Source: Ustilaginoidea virens
Taxonomy: Eukaryota; Ascomycota; Sordariomycetes; Hypocreales; Clavicipitaceae
Assembly: GCF_000687475.1 (NCBI RefSeq)
Contig: NC_057320.1
Span: forward strand, 3,472,001-3,536,000
DNA length: 64,000 bases
Direction of reading: 5' to 3'
The position numbers and the translations under genes are program-made. Positions 7,752 through 18,558 of this stretch are shown here, piece by piece. The notes under the pieces were generated by a model. That model was not told the DNA's origin and did no database searches. It saw only the letters and a list, made by a program, of their open reading frames with translations. Numbering within the stretch: position 1 is the first letter of the stretch; each line of letters opens with the position of its first letter.

Positions 7752-10448
7752 TCAAACCTCTGGGCGCCACAAGAAATCACCCGTGTCCCAATCTGTTCGC
7801 ATCCTATCCGTCCCAAAATACATGACGCACTCTTTCGCGAATCCATCTCTATGCTGCTCAAAGACCTCCGCCGCGAGCGCCATAGCCGCGTCGTTACTGT
7901 GCGTCATTGCACTCAATGTCCCAGCAATGACGGCCGCCCCCGGAATGTCGCTGGACCCCGTCCAGCAGGAGAGGTTGCCGGCGCGCTTCAGCCCCTCGCC
8001 CAGCCCGGACCAGACTTTCAGAAGCGTCGCCATCACGTGGAAAAAGTTCACCCCGGACAAGGTGTCTGCGTCCTGGATGAGCGCGTAGTCCATCATGCCA
8101 AGCAGCGTGATCTCGGGGATGTGCTCCGCGGGGTCGAAGTGCGGGATGTTGATGCTCTCCCCCGTCTTGGGCATCTGCGTGAAGTGCTTGCGGCTGTCAA
8201 AGGCGCTGTATTCGCCCAGGTTTTTGACAAGCGGCCTGAGGGCGCTCCCCGGCTGCAAGGTGGCGTGGCGCGATGGCGTGACGGCGTTCGTCTGCCAGTC
8301 CGCCTCGTGCAGGACGAGCAGGTCCGATCTCGTCTGCATGACGCTGCTCGCCATGTGGAAGTTTTTGAAGAAGGCTGTGTGAGCCTGGAATGGCTCCAGC
8401 TGGTGCGACGCGCCATGCCCCAGCCTGATCCGTAGGCGAAGCAGCCTCGCCACGTCGAGGCGGCAAATGTCGTTCCCGAACCAGTCAAACATCTTTTCCA
8501 GCACGGGTATAGGCTCGAGCCGGGCGCAATGGACCGTCAGTTCGTGGTGCAGGTCTATCATGAGGAGCAGCTCCGGCGTCAGACCCCAGATGAACATGCT
8601 GAATCGGTAGACAAGCTCAATGGCTTGCATCAAGCCGGAGCCGCAGAGGAACGGCGACAACGACCAGAGAGCGAGCTCGTCTGCTTCCCATTTGGCTGAG
8701 TTCCGCCGCCCCCGGCCACTGGCGGCGCCTCGGTCGAGCTCCATCATGGTCTTGTAGTGGCTGCAGAAGCTGTCACAAAACTCCCGCAAAGCGTCACCGA
8801 CGGGGGCCAAACCTTCGTCGGTTGGTCTATCCAATATGCTGTCCGCGAGCGCGGCCGCGGCCCCAACCACTCCCGGGCGCGCATGGCATGCTTCGCGTCC
8901 CCCGAACAGGTGTAGCCAGGACACGGCGTCGAAATCCTCGGGCGGGACGTCCCACAGGATGCTGCCGGCGGCCCTGATGCTCCAACCTCGAGTAATGGTA
9001 AATGAATCGACAATGCACTGCAGTTGAAAGACTAAAAGCGGTGTGATGCTGCGCTCAGACCCAGCCTCGGCCGATTCTTGCGTCAGAGACACCACGGCCT
9101 CGGCAAAGTCACCCAGGCCAAAAAAGGAGAATTTTTCCTCCCAAACCTTGTTGGGGGATGGTTTGCCTCGGCGCCTGTCCCGGGTGGACTTTTCCTGGAT
9201 TATTCTCTTCTGCGACAGGAAGGACGCAACCAAATCGTAAAGCCATTTGATCGTGTACACGCGCCGCCACTCGAGCATCTGGTCCAGCGAAGCTTCCTTC
9301 AGAGTCAAGTCCGGGTCCCATTTACGAAACGTCGCCTGCATAGCCTTGGTGGGACTACCCGACGAGGTTTTCTTATAGTCTTGTACGAATTCGACGAGAG
9401 AGATGTATGAGTATTCCATGAGAAGCTCCTTCATATGGTGGGGCGGCACAGCCTTCTCCTTCATGACCTTGCAACAGTTCTCGTCACTGCTGTTGCAGCA
9501 AAAGCGAATGACGGTGTCGTTTTGGAGGCGGCTTGTTCCCCCGTTGGTGTAAGCGTTGAGAAGGTCCAGATACGAGTCGCCATCAGGGAAGTCGGCAAAA
9601 GTGATGGCCTGGGAGCGACGGACCACGGCCATGGCCTGAAACGCGATGGCTGTCGTCACGACGAGATTCTTGCCGTGGTAGGCTGAGTTTGCCCATACGC
9701 GTTGGCAGTAGAGCCGTAGCTCAATGCACTGTTCCAAGATGGCGGAAGCGGCCAGGAAGTACTCGGCAGCCTTGTGTTCGTCATCATGGGCGAGGCCATA
9801 CTGCTCGAGGGGGATGTGGCTGGCGGGTTCCTGTCGCCGACGACGAGAACCAGACTTTTTTGCGTGTTTCTTGTTCTTGCGACGGACTCTTCTGGGTCTT
9901 GGCGTTTCCGGGAGATTTGAAGATGCTTCGTCGTCGTCACGGCTCTCTTCATCCGTATCTGACGTGGTGTCGAGGCTCAGACGCGAGAAGACGTTGGACC
10001 AGTTGGCCTGGAAGCCATCAGAATCCGTCGCGTCGGTCGCGGCAGGCTTGGCACGACTTGATTTCTCCTGCTCGAGCCACTTGTCCCCGCCGAGGATGCC
10101 GAACGTTTGGCGGAGAATGTCAACAAAGTGCTGGTGGGACCTGTTGCTCTCCTCCATTTCAGTGTTGCTGCCGTGGGTTGCGGCACGTCGCCGAAACTCG
10201 TTGCAGCAAGCGGTGCGAAGCTTGATGACGGAGTCCAAGACGCGGAAAATCTCGGACGGGACGTTTTTGACGTGCTTGGCGATGAGTTGGGCCGCGGGAA
10301 TAAACTCGGAGGGCGACAGCTTGCAAGACTTGTTGACGTATTGCTGGAGACGCTTTGCGGTGAGGAGGGCGTTGGAGGCGGTGACTAGGAGGTACACGAG
10401 CCTGCTTGTCTCGCGCTTGTAAAGGCGATAGGAGCTCTGGAGCTGCAT
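7752..10448 (-). CDS. DUF6604 domain protein, 898 residues
   Basis: Single-exon 898-residue protein. The N-terminus (LQSSYRLYKRETSRLVYLLV, then ANALLTAKRL-like and IPAAQLIAKH-like segments) matches the fungal DUF6604 family, a large, variable group of helical proteins found mainly in Pezizomycotina with no assigned biochemical role. Around residues 150-210 there is a low-complexity acidic then basic stretch (DTDEESRDDDEAS, then RRVRRKNKKHAKKSGSRRRR) that could act as a nuclear localisation signal. The rest is a mixed alpha-helical region without motifs I recognise. No signal peptide or convincing membrane segment is present. The ATG at 10448 starts directly at the conserved N-terminal block. 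DUF6604 genes vary strongly between strains, so this is probably an accessory gene. Confidence 0.85.
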   Translation of the reverse strand: MQLQSSYRLYKRETSRLVYLLVTASNALLTAKRLQQYVNKSCKLSPSEFIPAAQLIAKHVKNVPSEIFRVLDSVIKLRTACCNEFRRRAATHGSNTEMEESNRSHQHFVDILRQTFGILGGDKWLEQEKSSRAKPAATDATDSDGFQANWSNVFSRLSLDTTSDTDEESRDDDEASSNLPETPRPRRVRRKNKKHAKKSGSRRRRQEPASHIPLEQYGLAHDDEHKAAEYFLAASAILEQCIELRLYCQRVWANSAYHGKNLVVTTAIAFQAMAVVRRSQAITFADFPDGDSYLDLLNAYTNGGTSRLQNDTVIRFCCNSSDENCCKVMKEKAVPPHHMKELLMEYSYISLVEFVQDYKKTSSGSPTKAMQATFRKWDPDLTLKEASLDQMLEWRRVYTIKWLYDLVASFLSQKRIIQEKSTRDRRRGKPSPNKVWEEKFSFFGLGDFAEAVVSLTQESAEAGSERSITPLLVFQLQCIVDSFTITRGWSIRAAGSILWDVPPEDFDAVSWLHLFGGREACHARPGVVGAAAALADSILDRPTDEGLAPVGDALREFCDSFCSHYKTMMELDRGAASGRGRRNSAKWEADELALWSLSPFLCGSGLMQAIELVYRFSMFIWGLTPELLLMIDLHHELTVHCARLEPIPVLEKMFDWFGNDICRLDVARLLRLRIRLGHGASHQLEPFQAHTAFFKNFHMASSVMQTRSDLLVLHEADWQTNAVTPSRHATLQPGSALRPLVKNLGEYSAFDSRKHFTQMPKTGESINIPHFDPAEHIPEITLLGMMDYALIQDADTLSGVNFFHVMATLLKVWSGLGEGLKRAGNLSCWTGSSDIPGAAVIAGTLSAMTHSNDAAMALAAEVFEQHRDGFAKECVMYFGTDRMRTDWDTGDFLWRPEV

Positions 10449-12217
10449 TCTACTTTTGATGGAAGGGCCGGGCCAGGGCCGAGGATTGTGTATCTTGTTT
10501 GTGTGTGTTTGTTTGTATCTTGGTTCAAGGAGGCAAACGCAAAGTGAGGCCCATCAGAATCAAACAGACGGATGGGAAGACTTTGACAAGGACTTTTGGC
10601 AGCAAGGCAACCGGGGATTGCGAAGTGTTGCAAAGTGCAAACGAGTCTGTGCGATTCAGTGATTCAGTGATTCAGTGATTCAGTGATTCAGTGATTCAGC
10701 GAGAAACACGGTACCTCTGAGCCGCGACGACGATGATAAACAAACAGACGGGACAGCCAGACACGATGAAGCAACGGTTGCTTGCCAGCCACAGACACCC
10801 GCACCGGGCCGGCAATGACAAGACCAGTGAATCGGAACTTGAGCAGGCTCACGCAGCCAACAGGAACTCTTGTCTCGCACAAGCCCAGGTTCGGTCCCCG
10901 CCCGTATTGTCTCTGACGGCGCAGCATCAGAGGAAGCAGTGTGCTGCGAAACCGCATGACGAGCAACTGCAAGAGACTTGCGGCTCACGGCCCATGTCCG
11001 CGAAGAGCGGCGCAACCCTGCCTGAATCACGCCTGATCCGCTTGTACTCTTTGGCGGCCATTTCCGGGCGGCGTGGGCGGCAGGCAGGCACGAGATGCTG
11101 AGAGTTCCGGGCAGCAATCGTGACGAAGCCCGCGATGCGTAGGTCGTCTGCGGACGACCATGGCAGACGTCCATGTGCCAGGGTCGGTGCTTTGCTTCCT
11201 GATGGGGCATGTAAAAGGAATGCGACACGGCCCGGCATTCAGGTTGGTAGCCATGGCAGGACTCGACTCGGGGACAGAGACGTAGACGTGGCGCTGGTTA
11301 TAAGCTCTACCGTCTTGTTCGCTGCGTCGTGGACTGGCGATAACATCTGGTGGGATTTGCTCGACTCTTGACGGCTGGGATCTGAGAGCAGCACGCCCTG
11401 GCAGCTGGCGCCTTGACAGACCCGCGCAGCTGGCGCCATGCACGGACGGCCCCACTAGTAGGCGGGCACCTGAGTACCGAGCAACTCGAGCCAGTAGCTC
11501 AATGCAGCGAGGCAATGAATTTCTCTCTTTCTCTTTCTCTTTCTCTTTCTCCATCTCTCATTTTTGTCCCTTTCTTTTATTTTTTGATTTTTTTTTCTTC
11601 TTATTTCATTTTTTTTGTCTTTATAATTTTTGGCACTTTCAACCCCCCCCCCCCCCTGCTGGAAGGTTGTGCATCGTCGGGCTGCAGCACATGCAATGCC
11701 CAATGGCTCAAGCCACCAGACACCAGCACCCATTGACGCTGACAGCTATTGATTCAATGGCTGCCTCAGGGAACCAGGGGCCCCAGCCAGCTGCCAGCTG
11801 CCAGCTGCCAGCACGCACGTCCAGCGAGTTTTCGGCTGGCGGGCTCTCTTGGCAGTTGGCTGGGCTGAGAACCCCCAGGCCCGCTAGCCTCGCCAACTAT
11901 TGATTGATCCCACTAGCAACCGCCGACCACCGACCACCGACCACCTAGACAGCAACTGAACCTCAGCTCCTGCCTGCCTGTGGCCCGGCTCGTCGTGCTT
12001 CATCCGCCCACCGCCGGCCGTCGGAAATTACACGTACCCAGGGCACGCTAACCGTGCATCTAGCGCTCGTCTTGGCCGTCAAGAAGAAGACATAAAAAAA
12101 AAGAAGGAATTTTCAAGAAATGGCTATATAACATGCAATGGCTCTCGCAATGTCTGCGGGTTTACACCCCCCCATCTCTCCCCCTGTTACAACTCGCCTG
12201 CCACCAGACAAGACAGC
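10449..12217. other. Divergent intergenic region with simple repeats
   Basis: About 1.8 kb between the DUF6604 gene (-) and the secreted Thr-rich gene (+). It holds an 8-bp tandem repeat (10653-10700), a CT-rich tract (about 11515-11560), a C14 run (11643-11656) and copies of TGCCAGC near 11790. Bases 12040-12215 probably hold the promoter of the secreted gene (TATATA-like sequence at 12124-12129). No gene is supported. Confidence 0.6.
10653..10700. repeat. Six-copy 8-bp tandem repeat (GATTCAGT)
   Basis: Six near-perfect copies of GATTCAGT, about 200 bases upstream of the DUF6604 start codon, within its likely promoter. Confidence 0.95.
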
Positions 12218-13426
12218 ATGCGCCTCTCCAGATCAGTCGTCGTCGTCGTCCCCGCTTTCGCGGCGGGCGTCTGCGCCGGGCCCTGCAGGCCCGCCGACCC
12301 CGTCTACTCGATCCTGCGGACGCCGCTGCAGTCCCTGGCCACGCCGTTTTGCTCCGGGTTCCTGGGGTACCCCGTCACGGCGACCGGCACCGCCGTCGGG
12401 GACGCCGCGACGGTGACGCAGACGGCCTACCAGGAGCCGGATACGGTGACGGCGCAGGCTACCGAGTCAGCAGCTCCCCCCTACCTCCCCGTCCCCGGCA
12501 ACTTGTAACTCGAGGTGTCTGGTTCAATGTTGCATGTGCTTTGCAAAGCCGCCCCCAAGCTCACACGCTGCGCCGCCAGGACCGTCGTCGCCACCTCGAC
12601 CGAGTTGCTCGTCGTCACCACGACTCCCGACCCAGTGACCCGGTGCGTCGGGCTCAACCGCCCCCTCATCCCCTGCTGGCTGCTGCTCCTCAATGCATTT
12701 GGTCGCTTGACGTCTCCCTCTAACCCATCATCAATGCCCCCCGTGCAGAACAAACACCGTCGTCAACACGGTCACCATATGGGCCAGACAGGAAGCCCTG
12801 CCGCCGCTGCTGGCCTCGTACCCGGCCAGCAAGATCAGCTCGGCCTGCTCTCGCATCGTCACGCCCTCCACCACGACCGTCACGGCAACGCTGCCCAACA
12901 CCAACACCGCCACGGTTACCGCCACCGCCCCGGCCACCTACTCCGTCACCGTGACCCAGGTCGTCACCGTCTCCGACACCGTCGCCGTCACTGCCACGGC
13001 AAGTTCTCTTTTCTCTTCTGCCCCCCCCCCCCCTGCTGGTGCTTCCGTGCCTGCTTTGCACCAACCTTCTTGCTGACTGCATCTTGGCACGGCCTTCTCC
13101 TTCAAACACAGTCGGAACTTACGGCTGAACCCGCCACCGCCACCGTCACCGTCACCGCCACAGACACCGCCACAAGGCCCAAGGTGTGCGGTGCCAATGG
13201 TCTCCCAGGCCCCAATGCCTTCAATTACGGCGCCAACTTCAACACCAACCAGGCCAACTGCATTGCAACGTGCAAAACGGACCCAAGATGCTTAAGCACG
13301 GGTTTCTATCAGGTCACCAGCCCTGGAGGCACCATAACAGGTACCTGCCGTTACTACGACAAGTCCGTCAGCAATTCCGCCTCTCTCGGCGTTGGATATT
13401 ACAAATTCAACGACAAGGCCTGCTGA
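12218..13426 (+). CDS. Secreted Thr-rich protein with Cys-containing C-terminal domain
   Basis: Predicted 304-residue secreted protein of four exons: 12218-12504, 12580-12642, 12749-12998 and 13112-13426. It starts with a signal peptide (MRLSRSVVVVVPAFAAGVCA). The middle is Thr/Val-rich (repeated TVTATAT-like stretches), typical of O-glycosylated fungal wall or secreted proteins. The last 80 residues contain six Cys (CGANG, NCIATC, PRC, GTC and the terminal AC) in a PAN/apple-like spacing. The first acceptor (CCAG, 12576-12579) and the third donor were chosen by phase. Intron 3 (12999-13111) uses GCAAGT, a GC-AG intron; the nearby GT at 13003 would break the frame. A role in adhesion or wall binding is inference. 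Exon 2 is the least certain part. Confidence 0.7.
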
Positions 13427-13775
13427 AGGTGAAGGATGCGTCGCTTTGCCACTGCCCCATCTCTTGGGGGGGTGCTGTCTGGTCCCACCAAACTGGTACT
13501 CTCTTCGGCCTGGCGGGCTTTTGGTTTAATTCTTGTAAATACGTTGAGAGTTGAGGAAACCACTTTTTCATGGTAGGGTGCTGCATTATAGGTGGGTAGC
13601 TGCCGTCTACAGGACCGGCTTTACTCCCATGACCGGAAATCCCTCGCAGAGCCCCGGTATATATATATATATAGAGAGAGAGAGGGGGGGGGGGAGAGAG
13701 AGAGAGAGAGAGAGAGAGAAAACACACGGTAGAATCAACGCCGCTTTCGAGTCTAATCCACCAACTTGCACGAGC
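13427..13775. other. Convergent 3' region with microsatellite
   Basis: About 350 bases between the ends of the secreted gene (+) and CysRS (-), with a compound microsatellite at 13657-13720. No gene is seen. Confidence 0.6.
13657..13720. repeat. Compound microsatellite (TA)n(GA)nG11(GA)n
   Basis: About eight TA units, a short GA stretch, a run of G, then about 14 GA units. Confidence 0.95.
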
Positions 13776-14865
13776 CTACAACCCCCCCTTTGCTCTCAGT
13801 TGCTCGTGCATCTTCTTCTGCTTGTCCCACATCTTCTTCAACGACTTCAGCTGGCTCTTTGGGACGTCGCTCCCGTCCTTCATTTTCGTAGGCATACCCG
13901 CCTCGTCCCAAGCGCTGTACCGCTCATCCCCCCTGAACAAGTCCTCCGGGGCCACCTTGGCTTTCTCTTCGGCCTCCCGCTCCGCCTTTTCGCGCGCCAA
14001 CCTTGCCTCTTCCCTCTTGGCCGCCCTTTCCGCCTCTCGGGCGGCCTTTTCTTCCCGAGCGCGAATCAGCTCCGCCGCGGGGATAAACTTGATCAGGGAC
14101 GGCTGGTTATCCGGCCGGTCGTCGAGGTAGACGCCGAGGTTGGTGAGATCCGCGTCGCGGATTCTGTCGGTCATCTCCAGGATCGCCTTTTTCGTTTCTG
14201 CCGTCTGGGATGCGACGATGCGACGCAGTTCGTCACGGATCTGGGAGACTACCCGCAGGTACGGGAGCGCCAGCCTTTCAATGTCGCGGGAGCCGCTTGC
14301 GGCGATCGTCTGAAAGTCCTTTGCGGCATCCTGGGAGAGCAGGCTGCGGAGACGGTCGCTGGAAAGGGACAGCTGTTGGACATCTGCCCTGATGGTATCC
14401 AGCACCTGGCTGTAGGGTCGCGCCGCTAGTCGGACATCCACATCAGCAGCAACTGAGGATGCCCAACCAAGCCCATCGTACGGGGGGTTGGCATTTGAAT
14501 CCAGGCCAAAAATGCCAACCATCTTGGTGATCCATCGAGCAACCGCCTCAACTTGGCCGAGGTCAAAGTCCTTGTTCTCCTTGACGTAGACATTGGCAGT
14601 GTTGACCAGCTTGAGGAGAACGAGCATGGCTCGTGGCGTATCGAATGAGTTGGTCAATGCAGCCTCCATGTCTCTCTTGGACTGCTCCAAGTCGGCTAAA
14701 AGGCCAGTGGCAGGCCCATCCTGGCTGCTACGCGGAGGCTTGACGCAATTGGCGGCAACGCCAGTCTCAGCAAGCCAAGACTTGGTGTTTGTGAAAAAGT
14801 TCTAGGGCCGTCCACATGTTAGCATTTCATGCACACATAGGCAGACAGGAACAACAGGACACACA

Positions 14866-14897
<32 letters not shown>

Positions 14898-16461
14898 GAG
14901 GGTGGGAGGAGAGGGGGAGGGCTTGCAACCAACACTAATCGTGGATTCCCAGTTATCCGCCTGAGCTCGCATATCCGGCGAGATTTCAACTCCGTCATTC
15001 CACCTGCCCATCAAAAAGACGATCCGCATGCTTCGTGCCGTGTACGTTGTTGCAAGCGCATCCGCAATTGTTTGAAAGTTCTTGAGAGACTTGGACATTT
15101 TGGACCCTGAAATGGACAGGTGGCCCATGTGGAAGAAGTAGTTGACCCATGTATGCTCACCCTTGTCATGCTGGCAAAAGTATGCCTCGCTCTGCGCCAA
15201 CTCGTTGTCGTGATGAGGGAAAGCCAAGTCGATGCCTCCGGAATGAACGTCCATCCTAGAGCCGAGGATGTCGGAAGCCATCACGGAGCACTCAATGTGC
15301 CACCCTGGTCGACCCTCGCCCCATTTGCTCGGCCAAGATGGCTCACCCGCCTTGGATCTCTTCCACAGAGCAAAGTCTCCTGGCCCTCGCTTCCCACCCA
15401 GGCTCTTGGAAAGGGAACCTTCTCCTTCTTCCTGCAAGGCCTTGTCGTTCCTGCTCTCTGGTCGAAGACGAGCATATGTGTTGCCAGCCCTTTCGAAAGC
15501 TGCAATGTCAAAGTAGACTGACCCTTCGGCTTCGTATGCGAAGCCCTTGTCCACAATCTGCTCCACAAACTTGGCGATTTGGGGCATGTATTCCGTGACA
15601 CGGGTGATGACGTCTGGGCGCAGCACGTTCAAGTTATCCATGTCCTCCAGAAACAGAGCCTCCATACTCTTTGTGAGATCAGTAAACATGCCCTGGTCGC
15701 GGGTGTCGATGGTTTCCTTGTACAAGGCATCCAGGTAAGGCAGGAGAACCTCGTCAGCCCCAGGGAACATGACGGATGTCTTGAGGGCTTCAGCGGCAGA
15801 ATCCATGTTGCCAGCGTGCATTTTGACCTTTGCCTCTGCATCTCCAGGCTTGCCCTCGCCAGAGAGTGTGCCTCCAGACAAAACTCGACCGTAGGCGGCG
15901 TCTCGCTTTGGGACATAGTTGGTCTCGGTCAAGGTGGAAGCGGAAGCGTCGTCGGCAAGAAGCGGCAGGTTGCTTGCCGCGTACGCTCGGAAGGCAGCCA
16001 GGACGAGTTCACCAAGATCGCTTTCCGAGTAGGGTTTCTTCTTCTCAAGGTCCAGCAGCCGTTGTCTTCTGGCTTTCAGGATAATCTAGCCCCGGTCAGT
16101 ATGACGATGCGCAGAGCCCGTTGGACACGGCGAGCCAGACCTTATCATCAACATCAGTCATATTCATGACATATTTAACCCTGAAACCGAAATAATCCAT
16201 CATGATGCGTCGGATAATATCGCTGGCGACATAGTTGCGGGCATGTCCCAGGTGGCTCTTGTCATAGACGGTCGGACCACACACGTACCAAGAAACCTTG
16301 CCAGGTTCCATGGGCACAAACGGCACAGGCGGCCCTGGTTTAAGCGAATTGTGAACCTTTAACGATTCCATGGTTGCTGCACTGCACTCTCGGCGGTAGG
16401 CAAATGCGAAAAGCCGGAGGGTGGAAGCAGGAGTTGCGAATCCGGCCCGCAGACGATTCAT
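13776..16461 (-). CDS. Cysteinyl-tRNA synthetase, probable cytosolic and mitochondrial forms
   Basis: Class I aminoacyl-tRNA synthetase charging tRNA-Cys; 832 residues from the first ATG. Exons (minus) are 16461-16141, 16085-14934 and 14801-13776; both introns (55 and 132 nt) are phase 0. The HIGH motif appears as HLGH (residues 70-73), the KMSKS loop as [10 protein letters not shown] (about residue 435). Zinc ligands are Cys61 in YVCGPTVYD, the Cys of WHIECSVM and the His of the [11 protein letters not shown] segment. The C-terminal extension is highly charged (Lys/Arg/Glu), as in eukaryotic CysRS. The frame has two plausible starts: Met1, giving a basic, Arg-rich, hydroxylated leader like a mitochondrial presequence, and Met31 (16371), giving a normal cytosolic start. 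The second intron contains (AC)n plus A19 on the plus strand. It shares a divergent promoter region with trm61. Confidence 0.93.
14860..14897. repeat. (AC)n/A19 tract inside CysRS intron 2
   Basis: About nine AC units followed by 19 A, wholly inside intron 2. In the transcript it reads as a long U run then (GU)n. Confidence 0.9.
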
Positions 16462-17021
16462 TCAAGGGCGGGTGCAAGCGCCGAGGGGAAATGTCAAGCA
16501 ACGAGACAGGCTTGACGCGGCCGAACCATCACTCACAGTTGCTTGGGGAGTGGGGAGGAGTCGTTGAGCGGCCGAGTTGACAGGGAGTCAATGTGTGTGT
16601 GAGCGCAATATCGCCGTTGGAGGCTGGTGGTTTGTCGAAGGCCCCTCCAATTCAAATGTCAAAGAGACCAGATTCGAGTGTGAGAGGATAAAACTACGGA
16701 GTAAACAGAAGCCCCTTCCTTCCCCTCTGTGGGGCGGCCGATGACAAGGATGTCATGTTGGTTGCAGGTGAACGTACGTTGGTTGTGGGGAGAAGCCCTC
16801 TCTTTTTCCGTTTCTTTTTCCTTTTCTTTTTTTTTTTTTGCTGTTTCAACCCCCCCCCCCCTCCCTCTCTCTGATGGTGTTTGTGTTTGTCAGCTCTCTT
16901 TGCCCTGTTAGTTCCCGCTTGGGCTTTCCAAGTCAAACAGGCCAGGCCGCATTTGAGTCAGCCATAGTCAAACCGCGCGCGGCCTTTTGACTGGGCTGCC
17001 CGCCCAAACCGCGATTGCATC
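16462..17021. promoter_or_regulatory. Divergent promoter of CysRS and trm61, with pyrimidine tract
   Basis: 560 bases between divergently transcribed genes. A strong CT tract at about 16797-16872 (T13, C12 and CTCTCT stretches) lies 150-220 bases upstream of the trm61 ATG; such tracts are common in highly expressed fungal promoters. A TACGGAGTA copy is at 16695-16703. I see no clear TATA box. Confidence 0.5.
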
Positions 17022-18503
17022 ATGGACTCTGCGCCCGTCGCGCAGCAGCCATCCCCCTCGCCGTTTCTTCAGCCCGGTCTGAAAACGCAGCAAAACAGCC
17101 TGGCAATCATCAGCCTCTCCAAGGATCGCTTTCAACCCATCACGCTCCAGCAATCGGCCGGCGCAGTCGACGGGTACGCCGAGGGCGTGACGCTCAACAC
17201 TCGCTTCGGCTCGTTCCCACATTCCACCTTGCTGGGCATTCCCTGGGGCTCACAGGTCCGAGCCTCGGTCGTCGACACCGGCTCCCGAGGGCGCAAACGC
17301 CGGCGCGGTGAAGTCGACGACGAGGAACCAACAAGCTCCAACGCAGATGACGGCAACGACACGCCGACCTCGTCGGCCCCGGCCAAGAAGGCCATTGCTG
17401 CCTCGAGCGGCTTCATTTACGTGCTGAGACCGACGCCGGAGCTGTGGACGAGCTGCCTGCCCCACAGGACGCAGGTTGTCTACACGCCCGACTACAGCTA
17501 CGTGCTGCAGAGGATCAGGGCGCGGCCGGGGTCGAGGATAATCGAGGCCGGGGCTGGCAGCGGTAGCTTCACGCATGCCGCTGCGCGCGCGGTATACAAC
17601 GGCTATCCCGGGTCCGACGCGGACGTCCGGGGCAAGGTCTTCAGCTTCGAGTTTCACGAGCCTCGGTTTCGGAAAATGCAGGCCGAGGTCCAACACCACC
17701 TGCTCGAGGGACTCGTCCACGTCGCGCACCGAGACGTCTACGAGGAAGGATTCCTGATCGACGGCAAGTCGCCCAGGGCCACGGCAGTCTTTCTCGACCT
17801 GCCGGCTCCGTGGGAAGCCCTGCACCATTTATGCAGACGCAAAACCCTCAAGGGGGTTCGGCTAGACGAGCGCCCGGGCGACTGGGAGTCCCCTCTTGAC
17901 CCTGACCAGAGCGCCTACATATGCACCTTTTCCCCCTGCATCGAGCAGGTGACGCGGACCGTCGCAGAGATGCAGACGCTCGGTTGGGCAGACATTGACA
18001 TGGTTGAGATTGCGCACAAGCGATTCAACGTCATGAGGGACCGCGTGGGCGCCAGCACCACTCCCAACGACGTGGCTGAAGCCGTCAAGAAGCTAAAGGG
18101 CGATCTCAAGCGCACCCAGGACTTTCACCGCACGCAAGCCTCCCAGCCAGTCTCGGACGCCTCGGAAAGCAAAATGGAGGTAGACGGCCCTACCCCCGAC
18201 TTGACGGGCAAGGGCGCGGCCAAAGACGAGGAGGAAACGCCTCCCTGGCTGCAGGGCAACGTGGTCCACCGCACGGAAAACGAAATCAAAACGCACACTT
18301 CGTACCTCGTCTTTGCCATCCTGCCTCGCGAATGGGACCAAGAAGCGGAGGAGGCGGCCATGGCCAAATGGCCCTGCGGCAACGAAAGCAAGACCATAGG
18401 CAACTTGGACAAGCAGACCCGGAAGCAGGAAAAGAGGGAGCTCTTGGCGGGCAAGAGGCAAAAGACGCAAAAAATCGTAAATGATGCCCCGACAGCTTTG
18501 TAG
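17022..18503 (+). CDS. trm61: tRNA (adenine-58-N1)-methyltransferase catalytic subunit Trm61
   Basis: Catalytic subunit (Trm61/Gcd14) of the nuclear complex that makes m1A58 in the T loop of tRNAs, notably initiator tRNA-Met, together with Trm6. Single exon, 493 residues. The N-terminal beta domain has the family-typical GVTLNTRFGSFPHSTLLGIPWGSQV. A low-complexity insert (about residues 88-128: GRKRRRGE, then acidic, Ser/Thr-rich) follows and may contain a nuclear localisation signal. The methyltransferase fold begins at FIYVLRPTPELWT. The SAM-binding motif I is IIEAGAGSGSFTH (about residues 172-184) and the catalytic-loop block is FLDLPAPWEAL, with the Asp expected at the active site. The C-terminal part has a charged region ending in Lys-rich sequence. 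Length is somewhat above yeast Trm61 (383) because of the insert and tail. Confidence 0.95.
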   Translation: MDSAPVAQQPSPSPFLQPGLKTQQNSLAIISLSKDRFQPITLQQSAGAVDGYAEGVTLNTRFGSFPHSTLLGIPWGSQVRASVVDTGSRGRKRRRGEVDDEEPTSSNADDGNDTPTSSAPAKKAIAASSGFIYVLRPTPELWTSCLPHRTQVVYTPDYSYVLQRIRARPGSRIIEAGAGSGSFTHAAARAVYNGYPGSDADVRGKVFSFEFHEPRFRKMQAEVQHHLLEGLVHVAHRDVYEEGFLIDGKSPRATAVFLDLPAPWEALHHLCRRKTLKGVRLDERPGDWESPLDPDQSAYICTFSPCIEQVTRTVAEMQTLGWADIDMVEIAHKRFNVMRDRVGASTTPNDVAEAVKKLKGDLKRTQDFHRTQASQPVSDASESKMEVDGPTPDLTGKGAAKDEEETPPWLQGNVVHRTENEIKTHTSYLVFAILPREWDQEAEEAAMAKWPCGNESKTIGNLDKQTRKQEKRELLAGKRQKTQKIVNDAPTAL

Positions 18504-18527
18504 TCCAACTTGGGAGTCCAGACGCGC

Positions 18528-18558
<31 letters not shown>

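Noticed and set aside
11502..11903. Phe/Ser-rich frames over the CT tract
   Set aside because: Low-complexity reading of the CT and T runs with no protein character.
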